A stretch of 64,000 bases of DNA from Nelumbo lutea (GCA_022828595.1 JAKGHH010000005.1:30516193-30580192); one strand, 5' to 3'; counted from the stretch's first letter, positions 32,603-45,015 are shown. Translations and numbers: made by a program. The notes: generated from the sequence alone by a model not told the origin.

Positions 32603-34649
32603 GTCTTTATAAGAAATTCATAAATTTCAAAGGCCATCGATAAAAAAATATACTTCTGAAATTAACTTCAACAAAATAGGATTAAAACTTACATTTGAAG
32701 CAAATAAGATTGTGTTGACTAAAAATATGTATTCATTAGAAAATGATATAATGCTAGTGATATGTTTGTACTAAACATTTTTGTTACTATTATCAATAAC
32801 AATGCTTATTCTTTTGCTTATATAGTTGAAAATTTTGATATTTGTTAGATTAGGACATCGTAGTGCTCCTTATATAAAAAGGTTATGTAAATTATGAGTT
32901 CTGAATGTTCCTATAAAAGATACAAGTGAAAAATGCCAAGTATGTGTAAAAGCAAAGTTCACTAAAAATCATATAAAAATATAGAAATTTAATTGGAGTT
33001 ATTACAACTTATATATAGTGATTTAGGTGATCTTAAATTTTATAAAGCTATAAGAGAAAGATATTATATGACATTCATAGATGATTACTTTAGATATGGA
33101 AAAGTTGTTTTACTTATATCAAATGATGAGGTTGAACAAGCTTTTATAGCATATAAAATTGAAATAGAAAATTAGTCAGGAAAGAAATTAAAAAGACTTA
33201 TAACTGATAAAGGGATTGAATATGATGAAGAAACAATTAGAAAATTCTTTGAAGAAAATGGAATTATACATGAAACTATAACCCTTACCAATATGAATCA
33301 AATGGAATTGTAGAAAGACTTAATAGAACTTTGAAAGAAATGATGAATGCTATGCTAATTAATTTAAGTGTACATTTGAATTTGAGAGGGGAAGCAATCC
33401 TAACAACTTGTTATATATACAATAGAATACTCACATTTATAGTGCACAAAGATCCAGTAACATATCAAGTAGTAATTTTCCTTGATGCAGTATTTTGGAA
33501 AGAATAGTGAAATAGATTCCTTGATCACTAAGGAAAATTGTGGAACTTCCACTTAGAACTAAAGCACTAGTTTGTAAATGGATATTTAAGAAGACATTAA
33601 ACCCAAATGGTACAATAAATAAATTCAATGCTAGATTAGTTGCTAAAGAATACATACAAAAGAAAAATATAAACTTCTTTGACACACATTCCCTAATAGC
33701 AAAATTAACTACAATTAGAATATTGTTTTCTATAGCATGCATATACAAACTTGTAGTTTACCAAATGGATGTAAAAATAGCTTTATGAAATGGGGAATTG
33801 GATGAAAAAAATTACATTAAAAAACTTGAAGGCTTAATAGTACCAAGATAGGAAAATAGAGTGTGTAAACTAACTAAGTCTTTATATGGCTTAAAACAAG
33901 TTCCTAAACAATGGCATGAAAAGTTTGATAATGTATTAGTGAAAAATGAGTATGCTAGAAATGATTACAATAAATGTGTCTATAACAAGTGTGTAGATGA
34001 TAAAATGAGTCATTTTTTGCTTGTATGTTGATGATATGTTAAAAATGAGAACAAGTCTTGATATAGGATAAGAAATAAAACAATTTTTAATATCCAAATT
34101 CGACACTAAAGACATGGGTGAAGTTAATGTAATTTTAGGAATTAAAATCTACAAACAAACATCATCCTTTCACAATTTCATTATGTAAAGAACATACTTA
34201 AAAAGTGGACATTATGATTGTAAACCAGTCAAGACAACACTTGATTGTAGTATATATTTTAAAAAGAATGTAGGAGAACATGTTTCGCAAAAAGAGTATG
34301 CAAGTATAATTGGATCTGTTTCTTATTTAATGAATTGTGCAAGACCTAATATAGCAATAGTTGTTAGAAAATCAAGTAAAGATACTCATAACCACGAATA
34401 TGAACACTAAAAGCTTTGATAAGACCACTAAAATATTTAAAGGGCATCATGAACTATGACTTGCTCTATTCAAGTTTTTTTCCTATCTTAGAAAGCTTTA
34501 CTAATGCAAATTGAATTTCAAATTCAAAGGATAGTACACCTACTAGTGGATATGTCCTTACCCTAGGAGGGTAGCAATCTCTTAGAAATCAATAAAACAA
34601 TCTTGTAATACAAATTCGACAATGGAGGTTGAGTTTATTACGTTGGAAT
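32603..34649 (+). pseudogene. Copia 1 pol remnant (integrase and reverse transcriptase)
   Basis: Integrase traces include CKLWVLNVP, KCQVCVKAKFT and TFIDDYFRYGKV (about 32880-33110). Reverse transcriptase follows, with VCKWIFKKTLNPNGTINKF, YQMDVKIAL and [19 protein letters not shown], then the YVDD region with a stop in it (about 34030). RNase H begins near 34480 and is cut at 34649 by the hAT element, continuing at 38167. Confidence 0.85.
34642..34649. repeat. Left target-site duplication GTTGGAAT
   Basis: An exact match to 38159-38166 that borders the hAT element. Removing one copy plus the element restores the copia RNase H reading EFITLELVGVEAKWLRN-like across the joint. Confidence 0.95.
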
Positions 34650-34871
34650 TAGAGGTGTAAATTGGGTCGTGGTTTGGCCCGGCCTAGCACAGCACGATAG
34701 CCCACAGGCCATGTCAAGCCCGCACGAAGGTCTGTGCTATGCTAGGCCAAGGGTTCGAGGTCCACGGGCTGGCACAACACGACTGTTCATGTCCCATAGC
34801 ACAACCTGTCACGGGCCGACACGACATGGCTCGCGAGGCCCATAGCAAGCCGAGCGCATCCCGTCCAGAAT

Positions 34872-35130
34872 ATAGATGTTGCCCCCCCCCCCCCCAACGG
34901 CTAGTTTTAGCTTTTTGGGGGGAGCTTACAAAAATACCCCCAACAGCTATAAACAGCCATATTGGGGGGTATTTGTGTATTTTGCTTATGAGGGATTGAA
35001 AAAATGATATAAATGCCCCCCAACAGCTATATAACAACTAGTTTAAGGGGGTTTTTGGGTAAAGTAATAAGTAACTTTACAATGACCAAAATACCCCTCC
35101 CAACAACTAAATACCAGCTAGTTTTTTAGG
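34872..35130. repeat. Poly-C run and CCCCCAACAGCTA repeats in the hAT element
   Basis: A run of 14 C (about 34880-34893) is followed by AACGGCTAGTTTTAGC. Related CCCCCAACAGCTAT words then occur near 34937, 35016 and 35096, some facing inverted GGGGGGTATTTG words. This may form structured DNA near the left end of the element. Confidence 0.6.
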
Positions 35131-35489
35131 TAATTTGGGTAATTGAATTATGTTCAATTCCTATAAATAGCCTTATCCTCCACCAATCTCTTCACACCAA
35201 TTCAATAATTGTCTTAATCTCTTCTATTACTCTCTCATACTCACATTCTCAATTCTCTACAATCTAAGTAATTCTGATTAGCTGATTGTTTGATTTTGCA
35301 TTCTCCAATTCTCAAGTCTTAACTTTACTGAACTTTCAACAAGAAGAAGACTTGCTCAACCAATTCAAGTATCTCAATTTGAGAGGCTTGGACGTTGAAA
35401 GGCTTTAACCGTTGTAATCAAGTTGGGATTTTGAACCGACAATCCGAATTTTTATCTTTTTAGAATTAAAAAAAATGGTTGTTCTTCCG

Positions 35490-37450
35490 AAAACCGATAC
35501 CCCAACATATTCACCATTGATGATATTCAATCACATCATGATAGTGTTAGCACTAATGCGACTGATATCAATAGAATGGAACTCACCCTCGGTACTGATA
35601 CTAGGGGAAAAATGAGGGCCTCCAAGTTGAGTAGCCCAATTTGGAAAATTTTCAAAGTAGAGAATATTGAGGGGAAGGGGAAAAGGGCAGTTTGTCAAAA
35701 ATGTAGGAAGGACTTTAGTTATTGTAGCAAGGGTGATACGGGTCATTTGACCAGACATCTTCTCACACATGAAAAGGGAGAGAAATAACTCAAACACAAA
35801 TTGGGAGGGGGAGTAGTTCTGGTACTTTTAAATAGTCAAAAGAAAAAATGAGACAAAAATTATCTAAGTATATTGTAATGCAGAACAATCATTTATATTA
35901 GTTGAAGATCCAAAGCTTGAAAAATGGTTGCGTAATTCTATAAACCCACAGTATAAAAAAGTTTCTAAGAATACTATTAGGTCGGATGCTTTAAAAATTT
36001 TTTATTCATATCAACAAATTTTAATTTCTTTGTTATCAAATCTTAATTCTAAAGTTGCAATTACTTCAAATGTTTAGACATCCAAATTTAATATAAGTTA
36101 TATTTGTGTTGCCAGTCATTTCATTGATGAAAATTGGCTTTTGAATAAAAGAATTTTAAGTTTTATTAGGCTTCAATGGCCGCATACTGGCCCAGCTATT
36201 GTTGCAAGTATTTTAAATACTTTGCATGCTTATGGAATAGAAAAAAAATTATTTTCTATTAGTTTTGATAATGCTAGCAATAATGATTCTGCAAAAAATA
36301 TTTTAAAATCTCAATTAAGACCATGCTTAAATAGTAAATTATTTCATTTTAGATGTGCATGTCACATCTTAAATTTATGTATTCAAGATGCCTTGAATAT
36401 TATTTCTACTCATATTTCTAAATTAAAATTGTATTATATATATATTAAAAGTTCAGGGGCAAGAAAACAAGAATTTAAATATTTATGTCAAAATTATGGT
36501 TTAAAACATAAACATTTTATATTAGATGTAAAACATAGGTGAAATTCTACCTATGCTATGTTAGAAAGTTGTATTTTTCATAATCAAATTCTTACTGATT
36601 TTTATAATTCAAAAATGCCTAATGATATGATATTTGAGGAAGAGTGGAAAATGGCAGTCTGTATAAGGATTTTTTAAAACATTTTTATGATGCAATGAAT
36701 GAATTATTAGGAATTTATTATCCAACTAGTTGTAATTTACCTTTCCAATTAATGGTAATCAGTGATTGTTTTGCAAAATATAGAAATAATCTACAATTTC
36801 AATGTATTGTTGAAATAATGGAAAATAAATTTAAAAATATTGGGAGAACATTTCTCCCCTTTATTGTTTAGCTACAATATTAGACCCTAGGATTAGGAAA
36901 TATGGTTTAGATATTTTACTTGAATCATATTGTGAAAATATGAATATTCATATAGGAAATAAAAGAAGAATAAATTAATAATTTGTTATTTGAAATGTAC
37001 AGTTTATATTCCTACAACTTGTACACCATCTTCTACTTCTGACCTTGAACCCAATAGTAGAAGAGAACAACTTTTTTATTTAATAAGTAGAAGGCAAAAA
37101 TCTACCATTTCTACAATAAATTCATTTACTGAACTTAATTTTTATTTACAAGCAATTTTTTTTCTAATTTAAGTGAGGGATTAAATAATTTTGATATTTT
37201 AGCCTAGTGGAGTGAACATTCAAAAAATTATCTAGTTTGCGCCGCCATGACATGTGATCTACTAACCCCTTCGGTGTCTACAATTCCATCAAAGTCTTGT
37301 TTTAGTGCAAGTATCAGGGTACTAGATGACAAGTTGCATGAATGATGAAAGCATAGAGATGTGCATCTGCTTCAAGGATTGGCTAATGCAGAAGATAGAC
37401 TACAAGACAAAAGAGGGCATGATACTACGTCGGATATTTCACCTGAAGCA
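35490..37450 (+). pseudogene. hAT transposase (BED finger, catalytic and dimerisation regions), disrupted
   Basis: A clean stretch at 35576-35788 encodes a BED finger: WKIFKVENIEG, then CQKCRKDF and HLTRHLLTH. Downstream, three frames give the transposase core: RLQWPHTGPAIVASIL and FSISFDNASNNDSAKNIL, with FHFRCACHILNLCIQDAL (36141-36542), and FQLMVISDCFAKYRNNLQFQ (36644-36871). The C-terminal hAT dimerisation domain is recognisable as GLNNFDILA, then TCDLLTPSVSTIPSKSCFSA and RVLDDKL at about 37175-37340. Stops, for example near 36076, 36541, 36675 and 37205, inactivate it. Usual RICESLEEPER/Ac-type proteins have about 650 residues. Confidence 0.9.
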
Positions 37451-38158
37451 GATGATGAAAGTCATGATTCATGAAGTTTACTACTTGTATAGAATTTTTT
37501 ATTTTTTCAAATTATTGTATATTTTTTAATCTTATTTAATTTATTTGATTTTTTTTAATTTTTAACAATATAAGTTTGTATTTTCAATTTGTAACTATAT
37601 TTGTGTTTTTTATATTTTATTAATTTATTCCATTTTCATATTTCATTCATCCAAGTATCCAATGATCCAATCATTGTATTTGTAATTTGTACCATTCAAA
37701 TTTAAATGAAATAAAATTCTTATTTTTCTTCTAATTTGTTATTCAATCATTCTTATTTCAATTTGGTTAAGTATTTTTTTCATTTATGTGTTAGATAACT
37801 TAGATTTCTCATTTCTTAATTTTTTAAATAGTTCTCAATTCCCAAAGTTCAAAGGAAAGTTAAATATTTTAGTTTTACAATTTTACTTAGAGACTAAATC
37901 AAAATTTTTCAAAAAACAAAAAAAATAATAAAAAAAAAAAACAATGTAGCCCGGTTTGGCCAAGGCCCAAGGTCCACCCTGTGGCCCAGTCTGGCACGGC
38001 CTGCAACTTGGCCTGGCCCAGGCCCGTAGCACGACACGGCATGGCACGGGCCTGGGTCATAGGCCGTGCTAGACTAACCCCCAAAATTTCCACCAGAGTG
38101 GGTGGCACAACCCATGACAACCCACGGGCCAGCACGCACGACCCACTTTACACCTCTA

Positions 38159-38166
38159 GTTGGAAT
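38159..38166. repeat. Right target-site duplication GTTGGAAT
   Basis: Partner of 34642-34649. Confidence 0.95.
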
Positions 38167-38470
38167 TGGTAGGGGTTGAGGCAAAGTGGCTAAGGAACTT
38201 ACTGACAGATATACCATTATGGCCACAACCGTTCCATTTGTTTCTCCATTTTAACAACCAAGATGCCATAACCAAAGCTAAGAAAAAAACCTATAATGGT
38301 AAAAAAAAGACACATACACCTAAGACACAATTTGGTAAGATAATACTTTAGTGAAGGAACAATTGTTGTGGACTCTATAAGGTCTAAACAGAACCTTTCA
38401 GATTCATTAACTAAATCATAGACTTCTAAAGTGGTTTATGATGCATTGGCAGAATATGGTTGAATCTCGT
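38167..38470 (+). pseudogene. Copia 1 RNase H, second half
   Basis: It reads GVEAKWLRNLLTDIPLWPQP, then LHFNNQDAITKAKKKTYN, matching the RNase H of copia 2 (IDIPFLPRPV and HCDNQAAIVRTNNKTYN at 63695-63800). The His-Cys-Asp of the functional motif has changed to His-Phe-Asn. Frames change after 38350. Confidence 0.85.
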
Positions 38471-39007
38471 TATACAAGTCATTAGTGATTGACACTCAAC
38501 CTATGTGAAAGATCCTTGGAATTAGGTTTAATGGGAAAAACGAGTCAATGGATGACTTAGAAAAACACTATCATTTTGTGCCCCATTACAGATGTTGAAG
38601 TAATATAGTGTTAACTGCAAAATGTGGAAGTTGAGTGTAAGACTCTTAATTGATTCATACATAAAGTGTGTTGTAGTGCACACTGACTAACAGACCGAAG
38701 TGAGTATAAAGTGTGGCTACTTCCATGAGAGATATAACGGCTAACTCTTTAAAACAATCATGGTTCCAAGAGGGGAACAAGGCAATGCTCCAAAATAAAA
38801 GAATCACTAAAAAACTATTGAGTTAGGTTGGTTGGCAGATTAGTTAGTTATGATAAAGGTGAAAGGTTGAAGGAGCCTGACTCTACACATACTTTGCATA
38901 ATTTTTCATAACTAAATGTTCATTGAAGTCCAAAAGGTATCTACATGAATACTTCTCTCACCTCAATGCTCAAAGTTTATTCTAGTATTTTGAATCTTGT
39001 GGGGGAT
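38471..39007 (+). other. Copia 1 3' untranslated region
   Basis: Non-coding DNA between pol and the 3' LTR. The last bases, CTTGTGGGGGAT, are a weak polypurine tract before TGTTGG at 39008. Confidence 0.55.
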
Positions 39008-39926
39008 TGTTGGATTCTTGTTTTTTGGATGGAAGATTCATAAGACAAGAATTTTTTATTTCCTCCAATTTATTGTCTTTTGTCTTTATTTGATATTGCA
39101 CTCTTGTAGCCTCTTAAGCATGTGAATACATCTTGTCCCACATTGTTTGGGAAAAGATGTGGACTTGAGTTATGTTTCTGAACTTACTATCCCTATGGGT
39201 AGGGACCCATAGGAGGAAGATACACTATACACTATTCACATACTTAGGGGGTGTTTTTCACATGCACACGTCAAGCCAGGCTAGGCCGGGTCGGGTTAGG
39301 GCGTGGGCATGGGTGTATATGCACACTACACTATATCTTCTTTTGGTCTTGACCATTTGTTTCGAACTTATTTGACTTAATAGTTTTGATCGTTTAGCCT
39401 TTAATTTTGAATGATTACATTTTGGTGTCTCTTCATGTCCTTGTCTCTCTTCCTGTTTGTGTCTTTTCGAATGGGTGGCCTGCAACACCATTCTAGAGAG
39501 ACATATTTCTATAAGGACCCCTCTGTGTCCATTCGGGTGACTAAAAGTACTCTATAAATAGGGTGTTGATCAATCCGGTGGTACAAAACACAACACACAC
39601 CACTTTCTTCTCCGTCCATTGTTTGTCAAATATTTGAGCATCTTTTATTAGTGATTTGTGAAAGATTGGTAAGTGAGCATGTCTACTAAAAGCCTCTGGG
39701 CTATTTCATTTTGGAAACCAATTTGCAATTACTCAGTTGCACCATAAGGGGAAAATGTAGTTTTAAGGAGAGTGATCAAGTAGCACGACTCAGCCTATTT
39801 AAGTTTAAAATTTTTCAATTTGTTGTCAAGCTTTTGGTACTAGTTTTGAAACACTATTACCCTCCATGTTTAGAAAACATGGAATAATAAGTTCCATTCT
39901 TCCTTCTCATTACTACTTTTACAACA
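39008..39926 (+). repeat. 3' LTR of copia element 1
   Basis: Matches 30748-31611 with substitutions and indels. TATAAATA lies at 39553-39560. Its end (TTTACAACA) equals the LTR end of copia 2 at 59983. Frames at 39172-39375 and 39258-39491 are LTR sequence. Confidence 0.85.
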
Positions 39927-39949
39927 ATCTCCCATGCAATTTTGCACTC

Positions 39950-40440
39950 TTGCTTAGGCCCTCCAATCTCCAACTTCTCTAGAAATTCATGATTGAATTT
40001 GGGTAGTATCATTTAATAGGAAAAAGGCCAAGGGTTTCAATCTAATGAATATGAAAAGCTACAATGTAATAACACGTGATCAGCCATATCGGAGCAAGAT
40101 GCGCACAACACACAATACACAACTATCATTTGGAACATTTACACCTCTCTTCATTAAGATGTCTCTTGTGAGAATCTTGTTCAGATTTGCACTCGACACA
40201 AAGAAAGCCCAAGTGAGATGTTTTTGTTCCCATGTCCAAATCTTTCTTTACTCCTTGACCATCTCCAATCTCAAACCTTGTACCTTTTATAAATTGTTTG
40301 TGAATCTGTTCAACACATTTTCAAACAGAATAACTGGCTGGCTGATTTACTTCATCGAGATCCCAACCTCTATATGTTGTCCCATACTTAGCTTGTATTA
40401 CCCTCCTCCAATTTCCTTACCCTTAGGCTTTCCAACTTTT
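39950..40440 (-). pseudogene. LINE zf-RVT fragment, minus strand
   Basis: Minus-strand translation around 40200-40030 gives NKILTRDILMKRGVNVPNDS and CVLC, resembling the zinc-binding region that follows reverse transcriptase in plant L1 LINEs (N-L-x-R-R-G ... C-x-L-C). It is short and interrupted. Confidence 0.55.
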
Positions 40441-40476
40441 TAGATCTATATGCTTTGTTGCAATTAACAAGCTGAA

Positions 40477-40478
<2 letters not shown>

Positions 40479-40532
<54 letters not shown>
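40479..40532. repeat. Compound microsatellite (CT)17(CA)10
   Basis: Uninterrupted CT units at 40479-40512, switching to CA units at 40513-40532. Confidence 0.95.
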
Positions 40533-40533
<1 letters not shown>

Positions 40534-40739
40534 TAAACATTATCTTTTCATATGAAAAGCTTACCCAAAAGACAAATTTATCCAAATAAAATTATTACAT
40601 GGATAATTTTTCATATAGCAAAAACAATGAATTCATTACCATAAAACTACTTTTAAATAGAAAAGAGGATAAAATCATTTTTCAAATTTATATGGCACTT
40701 ATTAACAAAAAAAAGGAACAAACTAATGGGGAACAAAAT

Positions 40740-41875
40740 AACTTAAGGTCCATTTGGTTTGCAAAAAAAATAGAATTGGAATCAGAATTGAAATCCCTCG
40801 GAATTAGAATTGGAATCACCTATTCCTGACGCCTATTTGGTTTAATCAAGAATCAAAATCGGATTCCGATTGTTGCTATTTGGTTCATTGAAAGTTAGAA
40901 TTCGAATCAATTAAAAATTTTCAATTTTGTATCAGTCTATTTATTATTTTATTCTTAGTTTATTAATATTTTATGAATATATAATTATTATTTTATTTTT
41001 ATTAAAAATTAATTAAGATTATTGCTATTTGGTTCATTGAAAGTTAGAGTTGGAATCAATTGAAAATTTTTTATTTTGTATCATTCTATTTATTATTTTA
41101 TTATTACTTTATTAATATTTTATGAATATATAATTATTATTTTATGTGTTTAAAAATTAATATATTAGTATTCATCATTAATTTATGAATATTTTATTAA
41201 TATATAATTACATTAATAATATTTTTTTACTATATTTTATTATTATTTCCTATTGGTTTATTAATTTCTATTATTTTGGTTTATCATTTATCAATTATCA
41301 TTAATTTATAATTGAATAATTAATATTTTCATTTGTACTTAATGATTATTATAATTATTAATATTTTCATTATTAAATAAAAGTTTTTCTTTTTATTATC
41401 ACTTTGTTATTATTATTTTATTACTATTTAATAATTAATATCTTAGTATTTATCATTAATTTATACATATTTTATTAACATATCATCATATTATTTTATT
41501 TTAGTTATTATTTTCGTATTAGTTTATTAATATTCTTTTATTTTTGTTTATTAATATTCCTTTTATTATTTAATAAAAAGAAAAGATATTGTTATTTTAT
41601 TATTACTTTAATTATATTATATTGATATATTACTTTTACTTGATTATTATGATTATTATTTAATAAATAATATCATTGCTTATTATTATTATTTTATGAA
41701 TATTTTACTAGTATTTTATTATTTTAATTATCAATGTACTCTTTTATTATTATTATTATTATTATTATTTTATTTATACTTTTTGATATTATACTTAATA
41801 ATTAATACCATTGTTTGTTATTATTAATTTATTAATATTTTGTTATTTTATTATTTTCTTATTATTAACCCTTGA
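40740..41875. repeat. AT-rich low-complexity DNA with a 149-bp tandem duplication
   Basis: A unit containing TTGCTATTTGGTTCATTGAAAG begins near 40873 and again near 41022, an offset of 149 bp. Beyond it, up to 41870, lie almost only TTATT/TAATA words. The left edge GGTCCATTTGGTTTGC (40749) looks like a MITE end. Confidence 0.7.
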
Positions 41876-41879
41876 ATTC

Positions 41880-42705
41880 CTTCGCTCTAAGTAGCTTCCA
41901 TCTAGAATAGCTTGAATTTCTGCATCATAACTGCAGACGGGCCAACAAGGTCGCCCCTGAGCTGCAAGTCCTGCAAGTCCTGTGTTAGCTATATACGAGC
42001 CATCAAAAGCCAGTTGAGGTGTCAAGTTTTCTGGAAGGCTCTAAGTAACTGTTGTACTGTTTCTATCTTGGCCAAGAAGTTGGTATTGAAAAGTATGATG
42101 AGATCTGGCTCTCTGAATGATGTCCATTGGCGAATAATGTTTGCATTGGAAAATGGCCTTGTTTCTGGCTGTCCAGATTAAGTATATAAAAGCACAGGCC
42201 TTTGCCAGCAAGTTAGAGATCGTTTGTTTGTCCAGATTAGCAATCAAGGATTCCATCCAAAGTAGTATGGCTTCATGTGGTGGGTTGACCGAGCAGTGTT
42301 TGGGTTGATTCCCAATTGACTTCCACACCATATTGCTCTTGCGAAAGGGCATGAGAAGAATAGGTGATTGCTTGTTTCTATAGTTTGTTTACAGAATATA
42401 TAGAGGTCCTCATCTTTCAACCATTGCTTACACTTGTCTTTGGTTAACAACCTGTCCCATAAAAGCTTCCCAGTTAAGAGTATCCGGCGGTAAGGAATTT
42501 TGAGGCTCCAAAGTTTTGCCCATTTGAAATGGGGGCTGGATGATGACGGATTTGTGGAGAGAAAGGTTCTGTAAGCTAACTTAACAGTGTATTTTCCACT
42601 GTTATTCCTTCTCCACATTAAGGTATCTGAGCTAAGTTAGTTTGGATGGAGACCGAGTATTTTTTGGGCTGTTTCATCATCAACCAAGTTCCTTAGGAGG
42701 TCTTG
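41880..42705 (-). pseudogene. L1-type LINE 3' part: zf-RVT and RNase H, minus strand
   Basis: From the right: RNNSGKYTVKLAYR, then WAKLWSLKIPYR and NHLFFSCPFARAIW (42618-42244) form the zf-RVT module. FIYLIWTARNKAIFQ follows (about 42190-42150), then the start of an RNase H-like domain (LAFDGSYIANTGLAG, about 42010-41960), where it is truncated into AT-rich DNA. Frame changes occur between the pieces. A hAT MITE (42714-43170) separates it from the rest of the same element at 43180-43600. Confidence 0.85.
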
Positions 42706-42713
42706 GTTCCAAG

Positions 42714-43170
42714 TAGGGGTGGCCACGAGCCGATCTTCTTACAAGCTATTCAAACTCGGTTCGGTTCGGTTTAAACTGAGTTTCAAGTCAAGCTCAAGCC
42801 TAGTGAAACTCGGCTTGTGAGGCTCACAAGCCTAATGGAGCCTAGTATGATAAATAAACATTATTTTATTATATACATACATATAAATATATATATAAAT
42901 AAATAATTTTTATTATTTATAATAATATTTTTATTTTTATGTATAATAGTAAATAATTTTTCTAATTCTTAATTTTTGTATGTAAAATAAAAATATATAT
43001 ATTTTTGTAATTTTTAATTTTTATAAAAAACATGGCTTGTAGTCGAACTTTGAACCAAACCAATCTCGAGCTCAAGTCACTAGCTCAAATTGAGCTTGAG
43101 CCTAACACATTCAGCGAGACGAGCTTGAATAGCCAAGTATTCGGCTCAGCTCGGCTTGAATCCACCCCTA
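42714..43170. mobile_element. hAT-type MITE inside a LINE, perfect 8-bp duplication
   Basis: A 457-bp element with left end TAGGGGTGGCCACGAGCCG and complement of the right end TAGGGGTGGATTCAAGCCG. It is flanked by exact GTTCCAAG copies (42706-42713 and 43171-43178). The interior is AT-rich between GAGCTCAAG-type repeats. No coding sequence. Confidence 0.95.
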
Positions 43171-43179
43171 GTTCCAAGT

Positions 43180-43601
43180 GGATCCATCAATGAGAAGATC
43201 AACACCTTTGGGTTGGTTTTCTTGTTATTGGGACATGGAGTGAACTGGAATTGGTATGCCACTGGCAATGGTGGGAACCCAAGGATCTTTGAACATCGAT
43301 ATAGAGAGACCATCCTTGACTAGCCAAAGTGAGTTATTTTTCCGAGCGGGAGAGAAGCTTATGGGACTTGTTTCCACCATAGAGAACGAGAACTCTTCTT
43401 GGCCGAAAATAATTCTTCATTGGGGAAATATTTTTCTTTTACTGCAGTACCCCATAATGAGTGAGGTGCTTGGTGTAACTTCCAGATTTGTTTCCCAAAT
43501 AGAGCTTGATTCATCGGAGGGGACTGGTTAGCCAAGCCAAACTTTCCTTCTCTGGGGTGCTCTCTTTGGAAGATCATGGAAGTCAACCCTCTTCTTTGCA
43601 A
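43180..43601 (-). pseudogene. L1-type LINE reverse transcriptase C-terminal fragment, minus strand
   Basis: The frame 43601-43359 includes NQALFGKQIWKLHQAPHSLW, then VKEKYFPNEELFSAKKSSRS and LWWKQV. This is the familiar stretch after the RT palm and thumb of plant L1 elements. The neighbouring sequence across the MITE (42705 down) continues it. Confidence 0.8.
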
Positions 43602-44575
43602 TGGTTTGTCCCCTAAGTTGGGCTAAGGGCATCGTCTGAGTTTCTGGAAAGACAAGTGGTGCAATAACAGGTCCCTTTAAGAGCTGTTCCCCCAGCTTTT
43701 TCAACTTGCAGAACACAAAGAGGTAAGGGTGGCAGATTGTTGTGTAAGTGATTGGAAATAGATTTGCCTGGATTCCTGCTTTTAGAAGACCTTTTCAAGA
43801 CTGGAAGTGGATCAAGTAGTGGAGCTGATGGGCTTGCTCTCCAACCAGATGTTGAACCCCTTGGAAGAAGATTCTTGGATCTGGAAGTGGAATGCAGATG
43901 GAAGCTTCGCTGTGAATTCCTTTGCCAGAAGGTTAGCAGGTGGAGGAATTGAAAATTTTCCTGCTATTAAAATTTGGAACCAGATTCCCCCCTTCAAAGT
44001 GAGTGCTCTGCTTTGGACCGTAGTTTTGGATAGAAATCTATCTAAATAAAATCTGGCTAGAGAGGAATCCTGATTCAGAACATGATGTGTGAGCTGTGGT
44101 CAAGCAGAAGAGGATAATAATCACCTTTTCATCCATTGTCATGTTTCAGCAGCATTTTGGGATCACTTCCTTTCTGAATGTCTTTCCTCACGCCAAAGCA
44201 AATTTCGGATCTGCTATGGAGCTGGGACCTGCAAGGCCTCTCTAAGCAGCCTAGAAATGTCTAGTGGGCCATCCCTGCAGCTGTGATCAGTTCCATTTGA
44301 TTGGAGAGAAACACAACTACAGAAGAATATTCCAAAATAAAGCTAAGAATGCAGACCGTCTTATCTCCTACGCTGTGGGAAAATTAGTGTCTTGGACTAC
44401 AGGTGTAAAAGGCTTCCAGCCTAGGATTTTTGGAGCTCAGTTGAGGTCCAGAACTATTTTTGAGTTGTAATGTAAACTGGGAGTTTGTTCTCAGTGTTTG
44501 ATCCTCTTTTGGGGTTTACTTGTATGATTCTGTTTTAGTTAATAATTTACCTTACCTTTTTTCAAAAAAAGACAA
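43545..44575 (+). pseudogene. 5'-truncated L1-type LINE, plus strand
   Basis: Plus-strand translation gives LSFWKDKW, FPQLFQLAEHKEVRVADC and WKWNADGSFAVNSFARRL, followed by IKIWNQIPPFKVSALLWT and CGQAEEDNNHLFIHC, i.e. the end of RT plus zf-RVT. A 3' non-coding stretch with TTTTAGTTAATAATTTACC then ends in CAAAAAAAG (about 44570). It lies opposite to, and apparently inside, a minus-strand LINE. 5' truncation is normal for LINE insertions. Confidence 0.8.
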
Positions 44576-45015
44576 TAAATATTCAAGATAGAAAGTAAAA
44601 TAGAAAAACAAGGATGGAGTTTCTGTTTTATTTAATTAGAGAGAGAGAATAGAAGGAAAAAAAAACTCTTTATAATTCTATTCTTTCTTTCCTCTTTCCT
44701 CTTTCTTTTTCTCTCCTCAAAACCCTTTGATATTTTAAATTTCAATAATAAAATATTAAAATAAGGTATAATTGATATATAGCATATAATAAAATCTTTT
44801 AACTCGTACATTAATAACACACACCAATATAAATAATATTATAAAAGGCGTCCGCCTTTTCATTTTTGTCGCCTAGGCGAGTGCTTAGTCGCCTAAGTAG
44901 GTGCCTAGTCACCTAGAAGGGTGCCTATTTGCTAAAAGTCAAGGCATTTGGGCAAGGCGCCCAGCCAAGGGCACCTAGTCACTTAGGCAACACCTTGACA
45001 ATTATGGGATCAATC
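44576..45015. repeat. AT-rich DNA and GCCTAGGCG repeat
   Basis: At 44845-44998 short GCCTA(G/A)GCG and GTGCCTAGTC words alternate and can pair (AAGGCGTCCGCCTT; AAGGCGCCCAGCC). This is a common low-complexity plant repeat. The rest is AT-rich. Confidence 0.55.

Larger units (their letters stand above)
34650..38158 (+). mobile_element. hAT transposon inserted in copia RNase H
   Basis: A 3509-bp element with ends TAGAGGTGTAAATTGGGTCGTG and, on the complement, TAGAGGTGTAAAGTGGGTCGTG. It is flanked by a perfect 8-bp duplication, GTTGGAAT. Subterminal GC-rich blocks hold repeated GGCCCGGC, CACGGGCC and GGCACGACACGGC words, likely transposase-binding arrays. It carries a BED zinc finger and a decayed hAT transposase in the same orientation as the copia. 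It is the only hAT in the window long enough to have been autonomous. Confidence 0.95.
30748..39926 (+). mobile_element. Ty1/copia element 1, nearly full length, split by a hAT transposon
   Basis: It has two related LTRs (30748-31611 and 39008-39926) enclosing gag, protease, integrase, reverse transcriptase and RNase H remnants in copia order on the plus strand. Removing the 3.5-kb hAT insertion leaves about 5.66 kb, a normal copia size. LTRs start TGTTGG and end about ACA. No matching 5-bp target duplication was found at these ends. LTR divergence and many stops mark it as old. A relative lies at 59486 to the window end. Confidence 0.85.
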
